A DNA stretch of 64,000 bases from Knoxdaviesia capensis (Eukaryota > Ascomycota > Sordariomycetes > Microascales > Gondwanamycetaceae). Position 1 is the first letter of the stretch; every line of letters starts with the position of its first letter. The translations under genes were made by a program, and so were the position numbers. Below are positions 12,148-25,712 of the stretch, piece by piece. Location: contig LNGK01000004.1 of the NCBI GenBank assembly GCA_001510575.1, positions 62,001-126,000 on the forward strand, in the 5' to 3' direction. The notes under the pieces are model-generated. The model made no database searches and was not told the DNA's origin. It saw nothing but the letters and a program-made list of their open reading frames with translations.

Positions 12148-14641
12148 TGGCTGAAGTGCAGCAACGAAGTTGCTTCGTCTGACGATGGAAGGTTCAAGAA
12201 AGAATAATAAAGCGAAGATGCCATGTCTCACCTGTATCTCCCAATACTCCTGTTCCAGTTTTCATCTTTGAATACAACTCCCGCCCTCGAGCTCCCCAAT
12301 TGGTGAAGATACGACTGGGCCCTCAAATGTTCACCAAAGTCAACGCGCTCGCAGCACAAGATACACAGACACAGGGACAAACACAGACACGCCAGAACCA
12401 ACTCTTCCACGTTTAAACTCTCCCTCCGTGTCCGGCTCCACAGTTCTGTCTGGAGCCGCGTCAGCATAACCAGTCTGCTACGCTAGCCGTTAGTGTTCCG
12501 GTGAGATGGGCCTCGGAGGTTGAGACTCCGGCGCGCGCCACACGGAGGACACAAACGTAGCTCCGGGGGCGGGTTTAATTAAACGCAACGCGAATGGCCG
12601 TGAAAAAGAAAAATAAGAGAATTGAGGCGAGTCCACCGGGCCAGTTGAGTCATTCTACGCGGGGCGGTAGTGCTACGGAGGACGACATGTCATCTGAATC
12701 CCCAGCATTCCCCCGGAATATCACAGCATCCGGTATTGGTTATTTTATTTTTTTTCGGTCGTTTGTGTGCCGTGCACGTAAACGATGGGTGTGTACCAAA
12801 GTTCTCTGCCAGCCACGTTCGTCCCGTGTTCCCAAGGCGGCGATAGTAATTTCACGGCCGTGGGCATCAAACGGACAGGCGTGTGGATGTCCGTTGGTAG
12901 GTGTGCCTGATGCCGTGTCTCTCTGGGTCTTCGAATAGGGAGGAGAGCAAGCAATGAATAAAATACTAAATAAAATAGAAAATATATACAGTATATATAT
13001 AAAAAGGGACTTTGAAATCGCTTGTACAGTATAAAGGATCGGAGCGTGATGGACCCATGTTCCCCAGACGTGAACCAACCTTTTGGTCACCATGACTCTT
13101 TTTTGGGAAACTTCCTATTCGTTAAAATTCGAAACAGGGAACTTCGGAAGAAGAAATGCTGAAGAGGTCTGTTTCTGGCGCCGGGGATCTTCAGTCTTCA
13201 AGCACACCGACCGTGCGCTCCAGCAGTCGGAGGGGAAAAGGTCAAACACTGCATATACACCCTAAGGAGATCTGCAACAGAAAAGAAAAGTACTGCAAAG
13301 ATCGGCGCGCTATTACATTAAATTAATGCATCTATCAGTTCTTTTTCAAAACCTCAAAAATTCGGGGCATCCGAGAGCGTGGAACGAAACACGTTGGTGC
13401 GGGCCGATCAGGTTTCAACGACTCCAGAACACTTCAGACCGAGTTCTTCACAGACCCTAGAGAAACCCAAAAGCGAGCATTTGCGAGTTGGGATCGGGTA
13501 CTTGAAAGACTGTCATCTTCACCGTCAAGTTTCAGCTCGTGATGCCGGCTACGGCCGGCCCCGCCTAACAGACCAGAATATCTTCGCTTGAACGTGATCT
13601 CACAGCAGCACAACCCCCGATCCCATCGCGCCGGCCCGGGGTGCCTGAGCCTCTTTGATCTCGACAACACCGGGATCCACGTGCTTTTCTCGTCTTCTGT
13701 CAAAGACTCCCTCATTGTATATCACCTATAAAATCCCCCACTCCATCGGTGGAGGGCCAACCTGAGTATATAGCTATCTTGAACTTGATAGTCCTCCTCG
13801 CATCATATCGCGACTCTGAGAAGATCCTGCAGCCAGACACGGAGTTAGAACAGAAGCTCCTCCCTCTTTTTTTTCCTCAGTTCTCGCCAAGGTCAACCAC
13901 GTTCATCCTGATTCCTCTCATAAGGGTAAATGCGCTCCCTAGAAGATGCAGGCCGGAGACCACGAAGCACACACCGCCATGTTTCTTTCGTCTCTCTTTC
14001 GCCCACCCCCCGCTTTCACCTAAGCCCGGCCTTGGCTGTCTCCCTATCCGGTATAGACATCACATATCCGTGCTGATGTTCGTCGGTGGTTGGGCGAGAA
14101 CTGCAGGTAAAGGCTGGAGTGAGGAGATACATTGGGTCGCACACGTGCAAGGCGATTGCTTCATCAGCCCATGTACCACAAGGACGTTTGTTTGCCTACT
14201 CCCCATAGTCAACAGCGCCATCGTTGCGGGGGGGGCCGGGAACGCCTTATCTGATAGAGAAAACGCCCAGACCGATCGGGCAAGGCACTTACTTCGAGAT
14301 GCACATGCGCCGTCGGTGGTGGGGGAATATCGGCCTCCACCGGGCAAATTTGGTCCCCGGGCGAAGGAGTTTGAGTATAAGCAGACTTCCTTGCTTATGT
14401 CTTAGTTCTCGCCCACGGATGAGACGTTCCCCCAGCAGCGCCTGGTAGGGCTTCCCCAAACCGTCACCACGAACGGAATCTTCATCGCCCCATCGCCGCC
14501 CCCAGCCCCCCAAGTATGGGTGTTGTCACGGGTAGATGGCATCGTCACCGCCGCCTCTCGGGCTTCATCCGATCGGACTTTGTTTTTCTCCTTGCGGCGT
14601 CGTAGATGACCGATCTGACGGGCACGTCCTCTCGTCCCCCC

Positions 14642-14650
14642 NNNNNNNNN
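14642..14650. other. Assembly gap (9 N)
   Basis: Nine consecutive undetermined bases between C runs. This marks locally low-quality assembly, which matters for judging frame breaks 1.2 kb further on. Confidence 0.98.
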
Positions 14651-15233
14651 CCCAACGCCTTGCGCCTCCACCTTGACCAGTCACTCGTATATAAAAGGCA
14701 TTTGTGGCCACTCTTTCCTCTTGACATTTCAAATCCACTGCCCCTATCCGGAGAGTACTTGGATTATGCCTGACTCTGTGTAGCGTGGTCACATCCCCGG
14801 TATCACGCAAACGTAGAATGTCACACACGAAGTACTTTAATCAAGTCCTATCGTGGGATGTCCACTCACCCTCACGGCGAGCCCTATCCATGGCATTCCA
14901 TCGTCCTACGTGATATCATGTGTATATTTCGAGAACCGTGCTTACCACCTCCCGTAACATGGGCACAGCCGCCTTCTCCGCCTTCGTGAGTCTTCACGGA
15001 GTCGGGCTATTCCAGGTCTAGACCCTGATTTCCCAAAAATACAATCCGTTGCCATGATTTCATTCCGGAGTGTGGCTGTCTGTCTCCAGCCGTGAAGGTG
15101 TTTGGAAGAAAATGTGCACATAGGAAGCACACATGGATCCAACTCGGCAGACATTCCGGCAGGTCGGACACATGATAGGATCTCGGATTCCATTCGTCTC
15201 GTGTAGTCCTCCCAGAGATCCCAATACACGAAA

Positions 15234-15482
15234 TTACCGCGATGCACCAAAGAGAAGGATTCGCGGGTGTCGCATTCCGAGCCAAGCCGGCGTGCTCTTG
15301 AGGGCGTTGCTCTCGGCCGGCGGACTAGAGACCGTTCCTGTTGCAATGGAGGGAGTACATGGACTTTCTGGAACTGGGGTAGAATAGGAGGAGAAGCGCG
15401 CTAGAAAGCCCGCTGGTGCAGTGGAAGGGGCTATAATTGGATATGAAGGATCGTCGAGGTGAGATAGCGGGCTCTCGGCCAT
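15234..15482 (-). CDS. Unidentified ORF, possible first exon
   Basis: An 82-codon ORF starting MAESPLSHLDDPSYP in a good context (TCACCATGGC). It is rich in Ser, Pro and Ala, with no domain I recognise. Its end (GCATCGCGGTAATTTCG) contains a possible 5' splice site, and the next frame stays open to 14942. It could be a genuine small fungal gene, a relic or chance. Low confidence. Confidence 0.2.
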   Translation of the reverse strand: MAESPLSHLDDPSYPIIAPSTAPAGFLARFSSYSTPVPESPCTPSIATGTVSSPPAESNALKSTPAWLGMRHPRILLFGASR

Positions 15483-15845
15483 GGTGAGAATCTTGAGATC
15501 TGGCTAGCTCAGATGGGTCTAGCCAGATCGACAAATTGAACTTTGGCGAGGGCATTCACATAAGACGTGATTCGAGTCTTCCGACCTTGGATGATACGTG
15601 GGGTTGTGCATAGAGTTGGTAACCTGATCCTGAGTGTTCCTAGATGATCGAGGCTCAGATCGTGATGAGTGTCTAGTTGTATAAAAGCCTCTGCTTCTCT
15701 CGCCATATTGTCTTCAGTCCGTTTGAGTCCCCCTCACCCTCATTCAGGACATCATCCCAGACCACCTTACAACCCACCTCACCCAGAGCCACAAGAAGAT
15801 CCCCAAACACTCTTTTGACCTTTATTTTTTTTTTCCGTCCTCGCC

Positions 15846-16300
15846 ATGACGGTGGCAGCGAGCGACCCAGTCCTCGCCGCCGCTTACGAACCACCACCAA
15901 CATCAACCTCCCGCGGGAGCTGATCCCGATCAGCGAAGTCGAGGTCAACAGCCCAGGAGGAAGTTGACGAGTTCCTGGCAGCCAACCCGGTGGCAATCGA
16001 CCGGGAGCTCACAGGCGACCCGGCCAGCCCGGAGGACGCCGAGTTCCTGCAGATCAAGAGGGCGGGCGCTCTTCAGCCAGAGCGCCGAGACAGCGGCGGC
16101 GGCGGCGGCGGCGGCGGCGGTCGGAAGCAAGCGGGTGGGGCCGTTCCCCAGCGGCGCCGAGTGCGAGATCAGCGACGACGGCGAGATCGGCGACTCGGCC
16201 GGCTCGGGCTCGCGCACTGCGAGGTCGAGGGCTCGGCGCCGTTCCGCGACATGACGGCCGCGCAGTACTGCTGGACTCGCACTAGCAGTGAGGTTTCTGC
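15846..16300 (+). pseudogene. Frame-broken protein-coding relic (or gene damaged by sequence errors), family unknown
   Basis: A CT-rich leader ends in CCTCGCCATGACGG. The ATG frame reads MTVAASDPVLAAAYEPPP and hits TGA at 15924. A neighbouring frame carries TNINLPRELIPISEVEVNSP, the first frame then resumes with EEVDEFLAANPVAIDREL and PASPEDAEFLQIKRAGA, then a third segment reads LFSQSAE followed by an alanine run and GPFPSGAECEISDDGEIGD, and finally APFRDMTAAQYCW. The pieces have protein-like composition and GC-rich third positions but lie in alternating frames, with a GGC/GCG microsatellite in the middle. I do not recognise the family. Single-base errors next to the N gap, or true decay, would both explain it. 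Confidence 0.4.
16093..16120 (+). repeat. GCG trinucleotide microsatellite
   Basis: About nine GCG units inside the frame-broken relic, coding for poly-Ala or poly-Gly depending on frame. Confidence 0.95.
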
Positions 16301-16820
16301 ACCCCCTTCTCCCTCTGCATCTGAACGCCATCGTATACGGCCACACACATACCCGGGGGCAGGCTAGCTGACCTTTTTGCACGCCGAGCCCGCTCGTCCC
16401 TCTTCTCGGCCGGCCACTACACCCGCTACACTTGCACCCGATGGTGCGATGAGTTTTTTAGCGGTAACCGGTACACCACAGGATCTAGAAATAGCGTTAC
16501 TGGATGCGTTTTCTCTCTGGTCACCCGGCGCTGGGCTTGTCTGCCCCACGTGTCTCTTGGAAGCCATCTAATCAGGTAAAGGGGTGGTGGGAAGTTTTTC
16601 GTCCATATAAAAGATAAATTCTGCAAACAATAACGTCTATGAAGGAAATTATTGGATTAACAGTGTATCGTACGCGAGATTCTGTGACCACCATTGTTTT
16701 CAAAGACCAGAAACCAATATAATGCGTATCAAAGTGAGGTCCGGTGGGTAGTCGTTGAAGGTAACACACATCTGCCAACTTTATCGATCTCCGATACACT
16801 GATACGGGGATATGCTTGGT

Positions 16821-16833
16821 AAGGGTTAGGGTT
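16821..16833. repeat. Telomere-like GGGTTAGGGTT
   Basis: Two tandem TTAGGG-type units (AAGGGTTAGGGTT) at the left side of the gene desert. Confidence 0.7.
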
Positions 16834-18995
16834 GTCGCTTGTTTGGGAGGTCTCCACTACGGGATCCTCAAGAACGTGGCTTTCTTTCCCTTTTGCTAAA
16901 TGTGGAGGGTTACAGCACTTGTTTCTCCTATTCAGGTCACATTGCTTACACGTTGCAGTGTTCTTGAAGAAATCCTCTTGGCCTGAGCTCTTCCTTGCTG
17001 GCCGTCCCCAAGGTACCATGTTCGTGAAGCACCCTGACTGCCACTCCAAGTCACATCAGACATTGAAAGCCTAGCCTTGTCTGTTTTGAAGATAGTGATA
17101 TGTGTGTGTGTATGTACAGATGAGTTAGGCATCTCAGCCTGATCACCGTCGCAGGACCGGACATCGTGAGTTTCTATCCTGTAGGTGACTCAAGCGAAGC
17201 TTACGACTTCCCGTCCGGCTGAGTTTAGGCGAGGAGGTATTTCCCCCAAACCACGGCAAGCCGCGCCCTCTTCCCTTTTGGCCGGTCTGCAAAATGGCGC
17301 CAAAAAAGCACGAGTGCTTGCAATAGTTGGGATGGAGAGATTGGAGTCGAACAGGAGGACAGAAATAAAAAACATTTCACTGTCCTGTGCACTGTCGCGA
17401 ACCGTAACACACCTAGCACCGGGTGGGCGGGTTGAACGGATGCTAGGGACGACGCTTCCGGTCCCAACCCTTCTTTTTCTTCCCTCCAATTTCTCTGCTT
17501 GCTCCGACTTTCCCTCTCAAAGGACCAGGGGACCTGGGGCCCCCAGGGAAAATGGGGATCGGATGGGCCAGGAATGTTAAGACTTACGGAGTTAGAGTGG
17601 TACGGGCCAGGGTTCGCGCAAAGAACGAAAAAAAAAGAAAGAAGATTTTCTGGAAAAAGGTTATGTGTCACTTTTTGCAGTGTGGGTACTCGCAACCTTT
17701 TTGAAGGTACCCACCCTATTTTATTTTTCTTTTCTGGCTTGTGAAGAGCATCAACCACGAGAAGGAGAGGTTCCCGAGCTGGTGGTAGCCCAGACGACGT
17801 GTCCAGCGTCACCGCCTACCGCCGGGTCCTCTGGACAGGCAGAGACTGCACGAGAGCATTCTATGACTACTCATGATACTTGGGGGAGGAACAAGGACTA
17901 TGAGCTGACACACTCGGCGGGCTCTTTGACCGCGACTTCGCCGGAACTGTGCCGTCTGCTCGGCCGGACTTACAGACTGTGACCGAGTTGATAGCGACTT
18001 GAACTATAGGGCCACAAGATACACTCACACACCCATATAACAGCGTAACCACCATCGCCGCAGCTATTGCCGGCCGTGGCTCCCGCTGGATTTGCAGTAC
18101 CGTGTTCTCGCATCGCTGGCTCGTGTTCGCTGTTCTTTTGGGGTCGGCTCTGCGTTAGATGGACGCTGCGTTTCCCTTCCCCTCCCCCCCCGGGGTTTCG
18201 GTATTTCCACCGGTTCGTGACGAAGCCTTGGTACAGCCGATCTCTGGGGGGATAGAGAGACCGATATACGCTGTGAGGATACTACCGTGTTTGCACATGT
18301 GTGTTCGACTGTGCATGTGTGCTATGCTCTCCTGACCACCGAAAACTTACCAACCACACTGGTGCTATCGGAGAGATAATGGGATGGGATGGGGGAGCAG
18401 AAGTTGGGAGTCCAGAAAACTGGACGCACTGGTAGCGAGGCCATCTACATAAGAGGAACCCCCCGAAGCCAAAACCTGTCACCAACTGGATTCCGACCGT
18501 TGGTTGGTGAGAGGCGTCCGGCTCGCCAACGTCGCATTGGACCGGCCAGCAACGATCGCGGGTGGGCGCCCGACCACACCAACGCAAACCGCCAGACGGG
18601 CACTCACCCCTTCTGAATACATACGAAATTGAAGTAGTGGACTGGATACCGGAAGGGTCCCTGTGGAGAGCGCAAGAAAATTACCACCAAGGCTTTTCTG
18701 GAAGCTTATTTTTCGTTCCCTCACCCGCCGTGACACAAATATCCGTTGCCATGTGAAAACTTCGCACCGCGCCCCAGAGTTGCATATCGAAGAAGCCTTC
18801 TAGAAGATAACGCTGGGACCCGGGTGGACACTAGGAAAGAAAATAATAATAAAGGGCTGGGTGGACATCCTCCTCTTTCTCTTCCGTTCTCTTCTCTTTT
18901 TGCAACGCTCCTTGTTTAAGGAAGAAAAGGAAAAAGGCTAGGAAGCGGGAACCTGGTTCCGGGGCGTGGTATAGCCCTGCCCCGGACGATGTTAT

Positions 18996-19020
18996 ATTTT
19001 ATTTTATTTTATTTTATTTT
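18996..19020. repeat. ATTTT pentamer microsatellite
   Basis: Five exact ATTTT copies. Confidence 0.97.
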
Positions 19021-20397
19021 GATTGGATTTTCAGGGGTGTAAGTATCAACTGGGAAGGTCAGGGTCCTTGGGGGTTTTGGGGACTTTTATCCGCGTCTCT
19101 CCCCCGACAGCCTTTTCTTTTGTTTCGTATTTGCTCTCTGAACCTGCTTAGGTGTTCACAACGATCGTTCTGGGATCTTTGGGCATTGGATCAGGCAGTC
19201 GAGAGAGCCCCAAAGAGATGCAGATCCCCTTTCTGGCCCTGGGCCCTGTGCAGACTTTCCAATTCTGGGACCCCCTCCCTGGGACTTTCACCGACCGACT
19301 CCAAATTTGATAGCATAAATGAGCATTACGGCCGAAAAAAAAAGTCCCTGGCCTGGATCTTGAACGCTGTTCTACCTGGCGGTTCGTGGCTGGGGATTTC
19401 CATCTTCTGCCAAACACGTATCAGGAGCCAAGTTTGGGGCGTCTTGCTCAGACTCACTCTGCTTGACCGAGTTGATCGCGCGACCGCTGTCTAACGACGG
19501 GGAAGCAACTCCAAAACCCGCTCTGGCAATGCGCTGTTTATCAGTTATGCGACAGACACACATTGGAGAACGCCGCGCACAATGTGAACATCATAAACTG
19601 ACACGTTTCGCGTGGGACTTTTATATATACAGTACATAGACTTATAACCCTTCTCTTCTCACCAGCGAAAAATCCTTCTTATTTATATTATTTTATTCTT
19701 TATTTTTCCTTCTCTTCGTTCCAGCCTTCTTGCTTTTGATTCTTCAGCCAATTTGGGATTAGCGGGCCTGGCTGCAGGAAGAAAAGTTGGGCTTTTCCTG
19801 TTCCTGCATTACCGAAGGAACGAAAAAAAGGGGCTCCCGCAGAATTCGAGAACGGCGGCGTGCCAATCTTTTTTATTAAAAGGGGGGGTGTGTGAGCAAG
19901 AAAAAAAATAAGAGGAAGGAGCGAGCCCCTGACAGACCCAGAAACAACCCTAGTTGACAAAAAGTGGTTCCTGGCCGTTTGTTGGATTTTCTTCTTCTTT
20001 TTTTTTTGCTGGAGCACCGCGTGCACAATGCAGGAGCGACGCCGTGCAGGTCTGTGAGAATGCAGGTGGCGAGCAGCGCTGGAAAGTCCCCTGAACGAGT
20101 ACAGTACAGCACAGTAGAGATTGCTCTTACTGCGCGTGGAGGACGACTCGTGGTGCTGGTAACCTGCAGAGTCCTGGCTATGTCCCAATTTACTACCCTG
20201 TATCCTCTGGGTTCGTCCTTGGCTTGATTGATTTGGACCGCGTTGCTGCCCATTTTGTGGATTTCTGCGTGTTGGCCCGTCCCTGCCGTTTTGGGCATGT
20301 TGGAAGCACCAATTAGGGAACAGCGCATGCCTAAACGGGGGGGAAGGGGGGTTGCTCTTTCCTTCTCAAGTTCTTTTGTTGGGCGTGCTGCTGCTGC

Positions 20398-20446
20398 GTA
20401 CAGTACAGTACAGTACAGTACAGTACAGTACAGTGCAGTACAGTAT
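20398..20446. repeat. GTACA pentamer array, major copy
   Basis: About nine tandem GTACA units with one A-to-G change. A shorter related stretch is 300 bp upstream at 20099-20117. Confidence 0.97.
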
Positions 20447-20973
20447 ATGCACCTTTCGGGGGGGAAACGGTCAATCCGCTGGCCGACCGAACATGCATTT
20501 AAGCAATATTGTACCGGCCATGCGATTTAAGCAGTTACAGGGCTTGGAATCACGCACCTGTTAGGGCTTTTTGACTTCATGACTCATTTCCGCGGTTTGT
20601 TCTGCGGGTTTCAGGCCGTTCTCACGTTTTTGAACGAACATTCTTCTGAGATTGGAACGTTCCAAAAAGTCCATGCTTCCTGCATGCCGGAACAGGCAGA
20701 ATCCAGATGGACAAGGGGGCAGGCACGCAAAACCAGACGAAAAGGAAGAGAAAACCGAAAACTCTTCCCTGCACGTACCGTCCTCACAGCATCCGCGATT
20801 GGTACACAAAACACACACCTCACACCTCGGTTTCTGGTTTCCTTGCCGCACAGAGAATAGGCGAGGGACGGAAGGAAGAGGATGCGGTCGGCTGGAGATG
20901 AGGCGAGAACGAACGAACGAGCGAACGAACGAAGATGACCCCATATTACGCGTATCCTTTTGATAACCAAACT

Positions 20974-21016
20974 TCACACACACACACACACACTCTCTCT
21001 CTCTCTCTCTCTCTCT
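20974..21016. repeat. Compound CA/CT microsatellite
   Basis: A CA run passing directly into a CT run; another CA run lies at 21138-21153. Confidence 0.97.
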
Positions 21017-22019
21017 GCTCGGTGCTCTGCGCTGGTTGTAAAGTGACCACGCGTGCAAGCAAAACACATCGAAACAAACGCGTCCCGACGGCTTGGTTCG
21101 ATGCCAGCGGGGCTTTCTTTTGTGGGTACTTGGGTGGACACACACACACACACCTTAAAGGTCAATCTGCCTAAGAGGTGGCCATCCAGACACAGTTGGG
21201 TGGGGGAAAAGGAGAAAAACGAGCGAAATGGACACCCGCCCGCTAAACTCCAAGAGGGAAGCAAATATTAGGTATTGGCGGCCGAAGAGACAGAGAGGCC
21301 CACCCCAGCGTGTCTTAGGAGAACACCAGTGGTGGTGAGTTGTATGGGTACGACGTCCCCCCAACTAAAACCGGCTTCTCCCTCTCTCGCGCTTCAGATC
21401 GATCGAGTGTTGCGGAATTCCTACTGTGGATAACGCAGTTCTGAAGAGCGCTTCCCTTCCTCGGCTTGATGTCCAAATCCAGACTGGCAACTCGCAGCTG
21501 CAAACCACCCCACGGGACGGGCCTACGCTGGCTGTTCTGATGCTAGAGTCGTATCACCCAACACACCACACACCACCAACCGGCCGCACGGATCGGCGAC
21601 GGCCGGGAAAAGGAGCGGCGGACGGCAATAGCGAGAAGCGGCAAAAAGACCAGAAAAGTTGGTTTTCAAGGGGCACAAAGGGAGGGAAAAGCTGCCGAGA
21701 CCACCTAGTTAGAGTTGGTGGGTGTGAATGCTGGACAACCTGAGGTTGGCATGTTTTGTGCAGACGGCCGGCAAGGTCTAGGCCGCTTCTCTTGCTTTCC
21801 TTTTCTTTCTCCCTTCCTCCCTGGCGGGTGTTTTTGCACTGGCTTGTAATCTGCGTCTGCCGGTGTCTCACACCAGACAGAAACGCAACGCAAGGCCAAA
21901 CGGAGGCCCGGCAGCCAACGCAGTTCAAGCAGGACACGGCCGAGAGAGGAAAGCAGCTGGGGGGGCAAATTGGCGGACGTCAGGGAGATACATGGGCCAA
22001 GATCACCAAGATGTGGTGG

Positions 22020-22057
22020 ACTGTACTGTACTGTACTGTACAGTACTGTACTGTACA
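22020..22057. repeat. TGTAC pentamer array with internal strand switch
   Basis: Four ACTGT-type units, then GTACAGTAC, then further ACTGT units, so the array contains a palindrome centred near 22040. Confidence 0.95.
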
Positions 22058-25000
22058 TATCTTCTGACAAAGACGCCGGGCATCCCTTCTGTCGAAGTTG
22101 GTGCAAGGTCGACTTTTCTGCTGATGCTCGGCCCGCGGCTTTCTCGACCTTATATCCGGACGGGGTGTATGCAGACTAGGTGCATGCATACAGTACTATG
22201 TCTGGTGGAGGTCGCCCATCGTGTGTCTCCCTTGCCGTCTTTCCTCCCTTTTTTTTTTTTTTTGCCTGTGTATCTCTCCATCCGGCCCGGCTGGGGGTCG
22301 AGCGAATCAGATCATCAGGCCAGGTGGTAGCCGGAGAAAGAAACGCAACGGAAAAAGAAAGCAGCTACAAAAAAAGAAAAAAAGACATAGAATAAATCTT
22401 GTGCTCTTCCCCCTGAAACATTGGCTTCAGGCCCTTTTTCTGCCTCCTTTTTCCTAGCCCGCCCTCCATATCACTTCTTTCTCCAAAAGTGGCGAAGTAT
22501 CTTTTCTTTCTTTTCTTTTTTTTGCTGGCTTCCAGAGCGAGATGAGATGCGCATGACGGAGGAGGATTGGCATCTGGCATCCGCCGTGTCATGTTCCCTC
22601 CACACAACTTGACGGGCTGCGGCGGGGTCGCTCGTTGTACGCCGGTGCTGCTCATTTGGCATGATACGGCGAGATCATCAATGTTGCATTTGTCAAAAGT
22701 CTTCAACGGCGTTGGCTAGGCTACTACTAACGACCGTGAAACAAGAAACGGGCACTTTTGGAGATTCCCCGAAAAGCCTGCGTCGTCTTCCTCACCCTCG
22801 CTGCTTTCGCTTATGGTGTCCCCAAATCGCTTAACGGCGCTGCGTGGGCAAGCGCGGCTAGGCCGATGCAGGCAGCCAGATTCAGAAGGAAGAAAGGAAC
22901 CATGAGAAAAGAGGAAAAAGGGAAAAAAAGAAAAGATTGCACCCACACACGCCCCCCCCCCACCACCCCACGCCCACACACAGAGTTTTGGGTGGGAGAG
23001 AGATTTTCGTGCGGGAGGAGCAGAACATGAGCTATCACATTGAAACGCACAGCTTTTGATGAGAGGAGACGTGTTCGGGTCTGCAAGAGGAACCACACTT
23101 GTCTGTACGGGAAACTGCGCGGGGGTTGTTTAGTGTGTGTGCGGTTTAAGCTGATGAAAGACGGCTGGGTTGGGAGAAAAAGCAAGAAAAACCGGAAGAA
23201 AAAAAAAAGAAAAAAGGAGCCGAAAAAAGGAGATTGAGAGGCGAAAAACCACCTGTTGTGCTCCCGGGCTGACTTTCTCTAATCCAGTCCAGAAGGGAGA
23301 CGCAGCACTCAGACACCGAGGGACGGGCGGTTCAGCAACGCAGGCCCCCTTCAGCAAGAGAATCACACCGGCCCGAGGGAATTAAGACGAGAGAGTCTGC
23401 ACTAGACGCAGGTGAGATAAAAAAAGAAAAGAACACACGGCCTCGGCGACATTCGGGACTGCCATTGTGTCTTCGTCATTCTCTTTTCCGCATGAGCTGC
23501 TTGCCTGAACAGGACCACCACTTCACCAGCCCAGCCCACACCCCAAATCCCATCGCCGCCGCCCGCACGAGTGTCTTCCGGAATCGAGAGTTCGTTAGGT
23601 GGGGAGCTGTCAGACCTGTAGCTAAGCAAATAGACGACCGCGGAGACCCACCGACTACCGCAGGTCCAGTACACTACGCATGGCCACATCACTAACATGC
23701 GCGGTGTGCGTAGGAGAGTGTGTATCGTGGGCTCGGGTGCTCCACCTCGCATCCTCTGACCCCAAAACAGCAGCAGTCTCCAGAAAAAAAAAGAAAAAAA
23801 AAACACCAGGCCAAGGCGGAATCCACTCGCCAGACCGGCCAGACCGAGGCGGGAGGCATGTAGTATCCGGCCCGGGTGGAGCAAGTAAACAGAACACCAC
23901 AAGCAGTGGAAGGGAGATGGGCTGGAGACACCTCCCAGACAGACCAGACTCCTCTTTCTCCTCACTGTCTGTCTCACACTCTATCATGCAGATGCTGCAG
24001 GTATATTTGAATACCTCCAGCTGGAATGTCTACGTCCTCTCTCTTTTTCCTCTTTTCTCCGCTCCGCTTTGTCTCTCCCTTATGAATCAGCGCTGGGAAC
24101 CCACTTTTCTTTTTCTCTTGGAGGGTCTGGATCTGACCTACATATAACGACATCCCATATGCCAGTTGATTGGAATCCACAGTACAGTCCAGGTTGCAGG
24201 GCCTGGCTACGTAGGGATGAGATCGTCCTGTGAGTCAAGCAGGTTAGGGACTTCACACAGACGCACCCACACACGCACACAACTCACACAGCCAGATCGT
24301 AGATGTAGGGGCGACACCACGAAAGGGACGCCAAAATGATGGTGTCTCTAAGGGAGGGGGCGTGTGAGCGATGTGGTGTAGAGTTTTGTTCTTACGCGAG
24401 ACACAGACGGAGAGATAAGAAGTAAAAATAAAAAGAAAAAAACCTTTCTTTTGGCTGGCTGGCTTCCTTTTTGGACATCGTCAGGAGGTAAGGCAAAAGC
24501 CAATCCTCAACTGAACGATCAGCGCACGCGGGTTTGAGCCACAGCCGTAGCCGGCAGGTGGAGCACACGCGCCGAGGGGGAGAAGAAGAAGAAGAAGAAG
24601 AAACATCTGCTGGCATTTGGGGTGGCGATCCAGACCCGCCGTGCAGGAACCATGAAGAACTCTGGGTTGTCTGGTTTTATTACTTCTCCTTTACATGCAC
24701 GGGCAGATACGGAGGGATCCGGACACGAAAAGGAGAGAGAGAAAGCTCGGGCACATCATATTCCTGAAGGCAAAAAAAATACATAGGATCTCGACGTGGG
24801 ATGAAAGAAGGATGGGGGTCACCAACCCGGCCAAAAAACAAAAAAAGACTCTTGGTGCTAGGAACAATACCCCCCCACGGTCCCGCCACATCGGTGTAAG
24901 TGATTTCTCCCAGCAGGACGGAAGAGCCTGGCTTCAAAGAGAAAGCCCGGCCAACGCGACCACCCCCGGGCTTGGCGAATCCCTGGCCGCTACGTTACAA

Positions 25001-25366
25001 GAAGATTCCCAGAAACGGTGTGGTGTGGATTCCCCGGGAGAAACATGCCAACTTTTTGCCTTCCTTGGAGATGAGTAATTTCTATTACGGTATCTCAGCA
25101 CAGGTTGTCGGCGCTCGCTGCGTGCCACCACCAAACAAGAGTCCCATCTGCTCCAGACATGACCTGAACATCGAGAGAGGGAGAGGGAGAGAGCGAGAGA
25201 GAGCCCGGAACATGAATCTGCCGGGGACACACGTACACGGCGCAGAGCTGACTGACTACGGCCCTTCTTCTATTTTGCGCCGTCGTTTCTATATATACAA
25301 GACAACAAGACGGAGCGAATAGCTCGCCGAGGCTGTGCGTGGCTCGGTATTATATCAAGCGAGCAG

Positions 25367-25383
25367 AGAGAGAGAGAGAGAGG
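25367..25383. repeat. GA microsatellite
   Basis: Run of GA dinucleotides. Confidence 0.95.
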
Positions 25384-25712
25384 GTGAGCCGCCCTCTAGC
25401 TACGATGGTCGGTTGGAAGGGCGTCACAGCACAACCGGAAAGTAACGTAAACCGCATCGACCAGCGAAGCCAACAGTGCACATTACTGAATGTGTGAGGG
25501 CGTGATGTACGAACACGCCAATCAGACCGCCCCTCGCTTCGCCGGCCACCCTTTTTTCTTTTTGAGATTGGTTCTCGGTTTGACAGGTGGCGGCGTCGTC
25601 GGTTTGTGTTTCCCCCCCCACCCACTCTATGCGTGTATGCCCAGTGTGTATTATCTTCAACGGCTGTTGTGCAACGACGGTGGCATTGTAACCCGCCCTT
25701 TCTGCCGTTGTC

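Larger units (their letters stand above)
11765..15233. other. Upstream region of ARC15 and start of gene-poor tract
   Basis: No conserved gene seen. The longest ORF (plus strand 13749-14405, 218 codons) has no recognisable domain and a composition typical of non-coding DNA. The tract holds a telomere-like inverted repeat (12129-12147) and an assembly gap of nine N at 14642-14650, flanked on both sides by C runs. Confidence 0.55.

Noticed and set aside
13749..14405. 218-codon plus-strand ORF
   Set aside because: No domain, no intron logic, and no codon bias like the real genes nearby.
21030..21115. Possible tRNA because of GGTTCGATGCC
   Set aside because: Only a partial B box; no A box at the right distance and no cloverleaf could be drawn.
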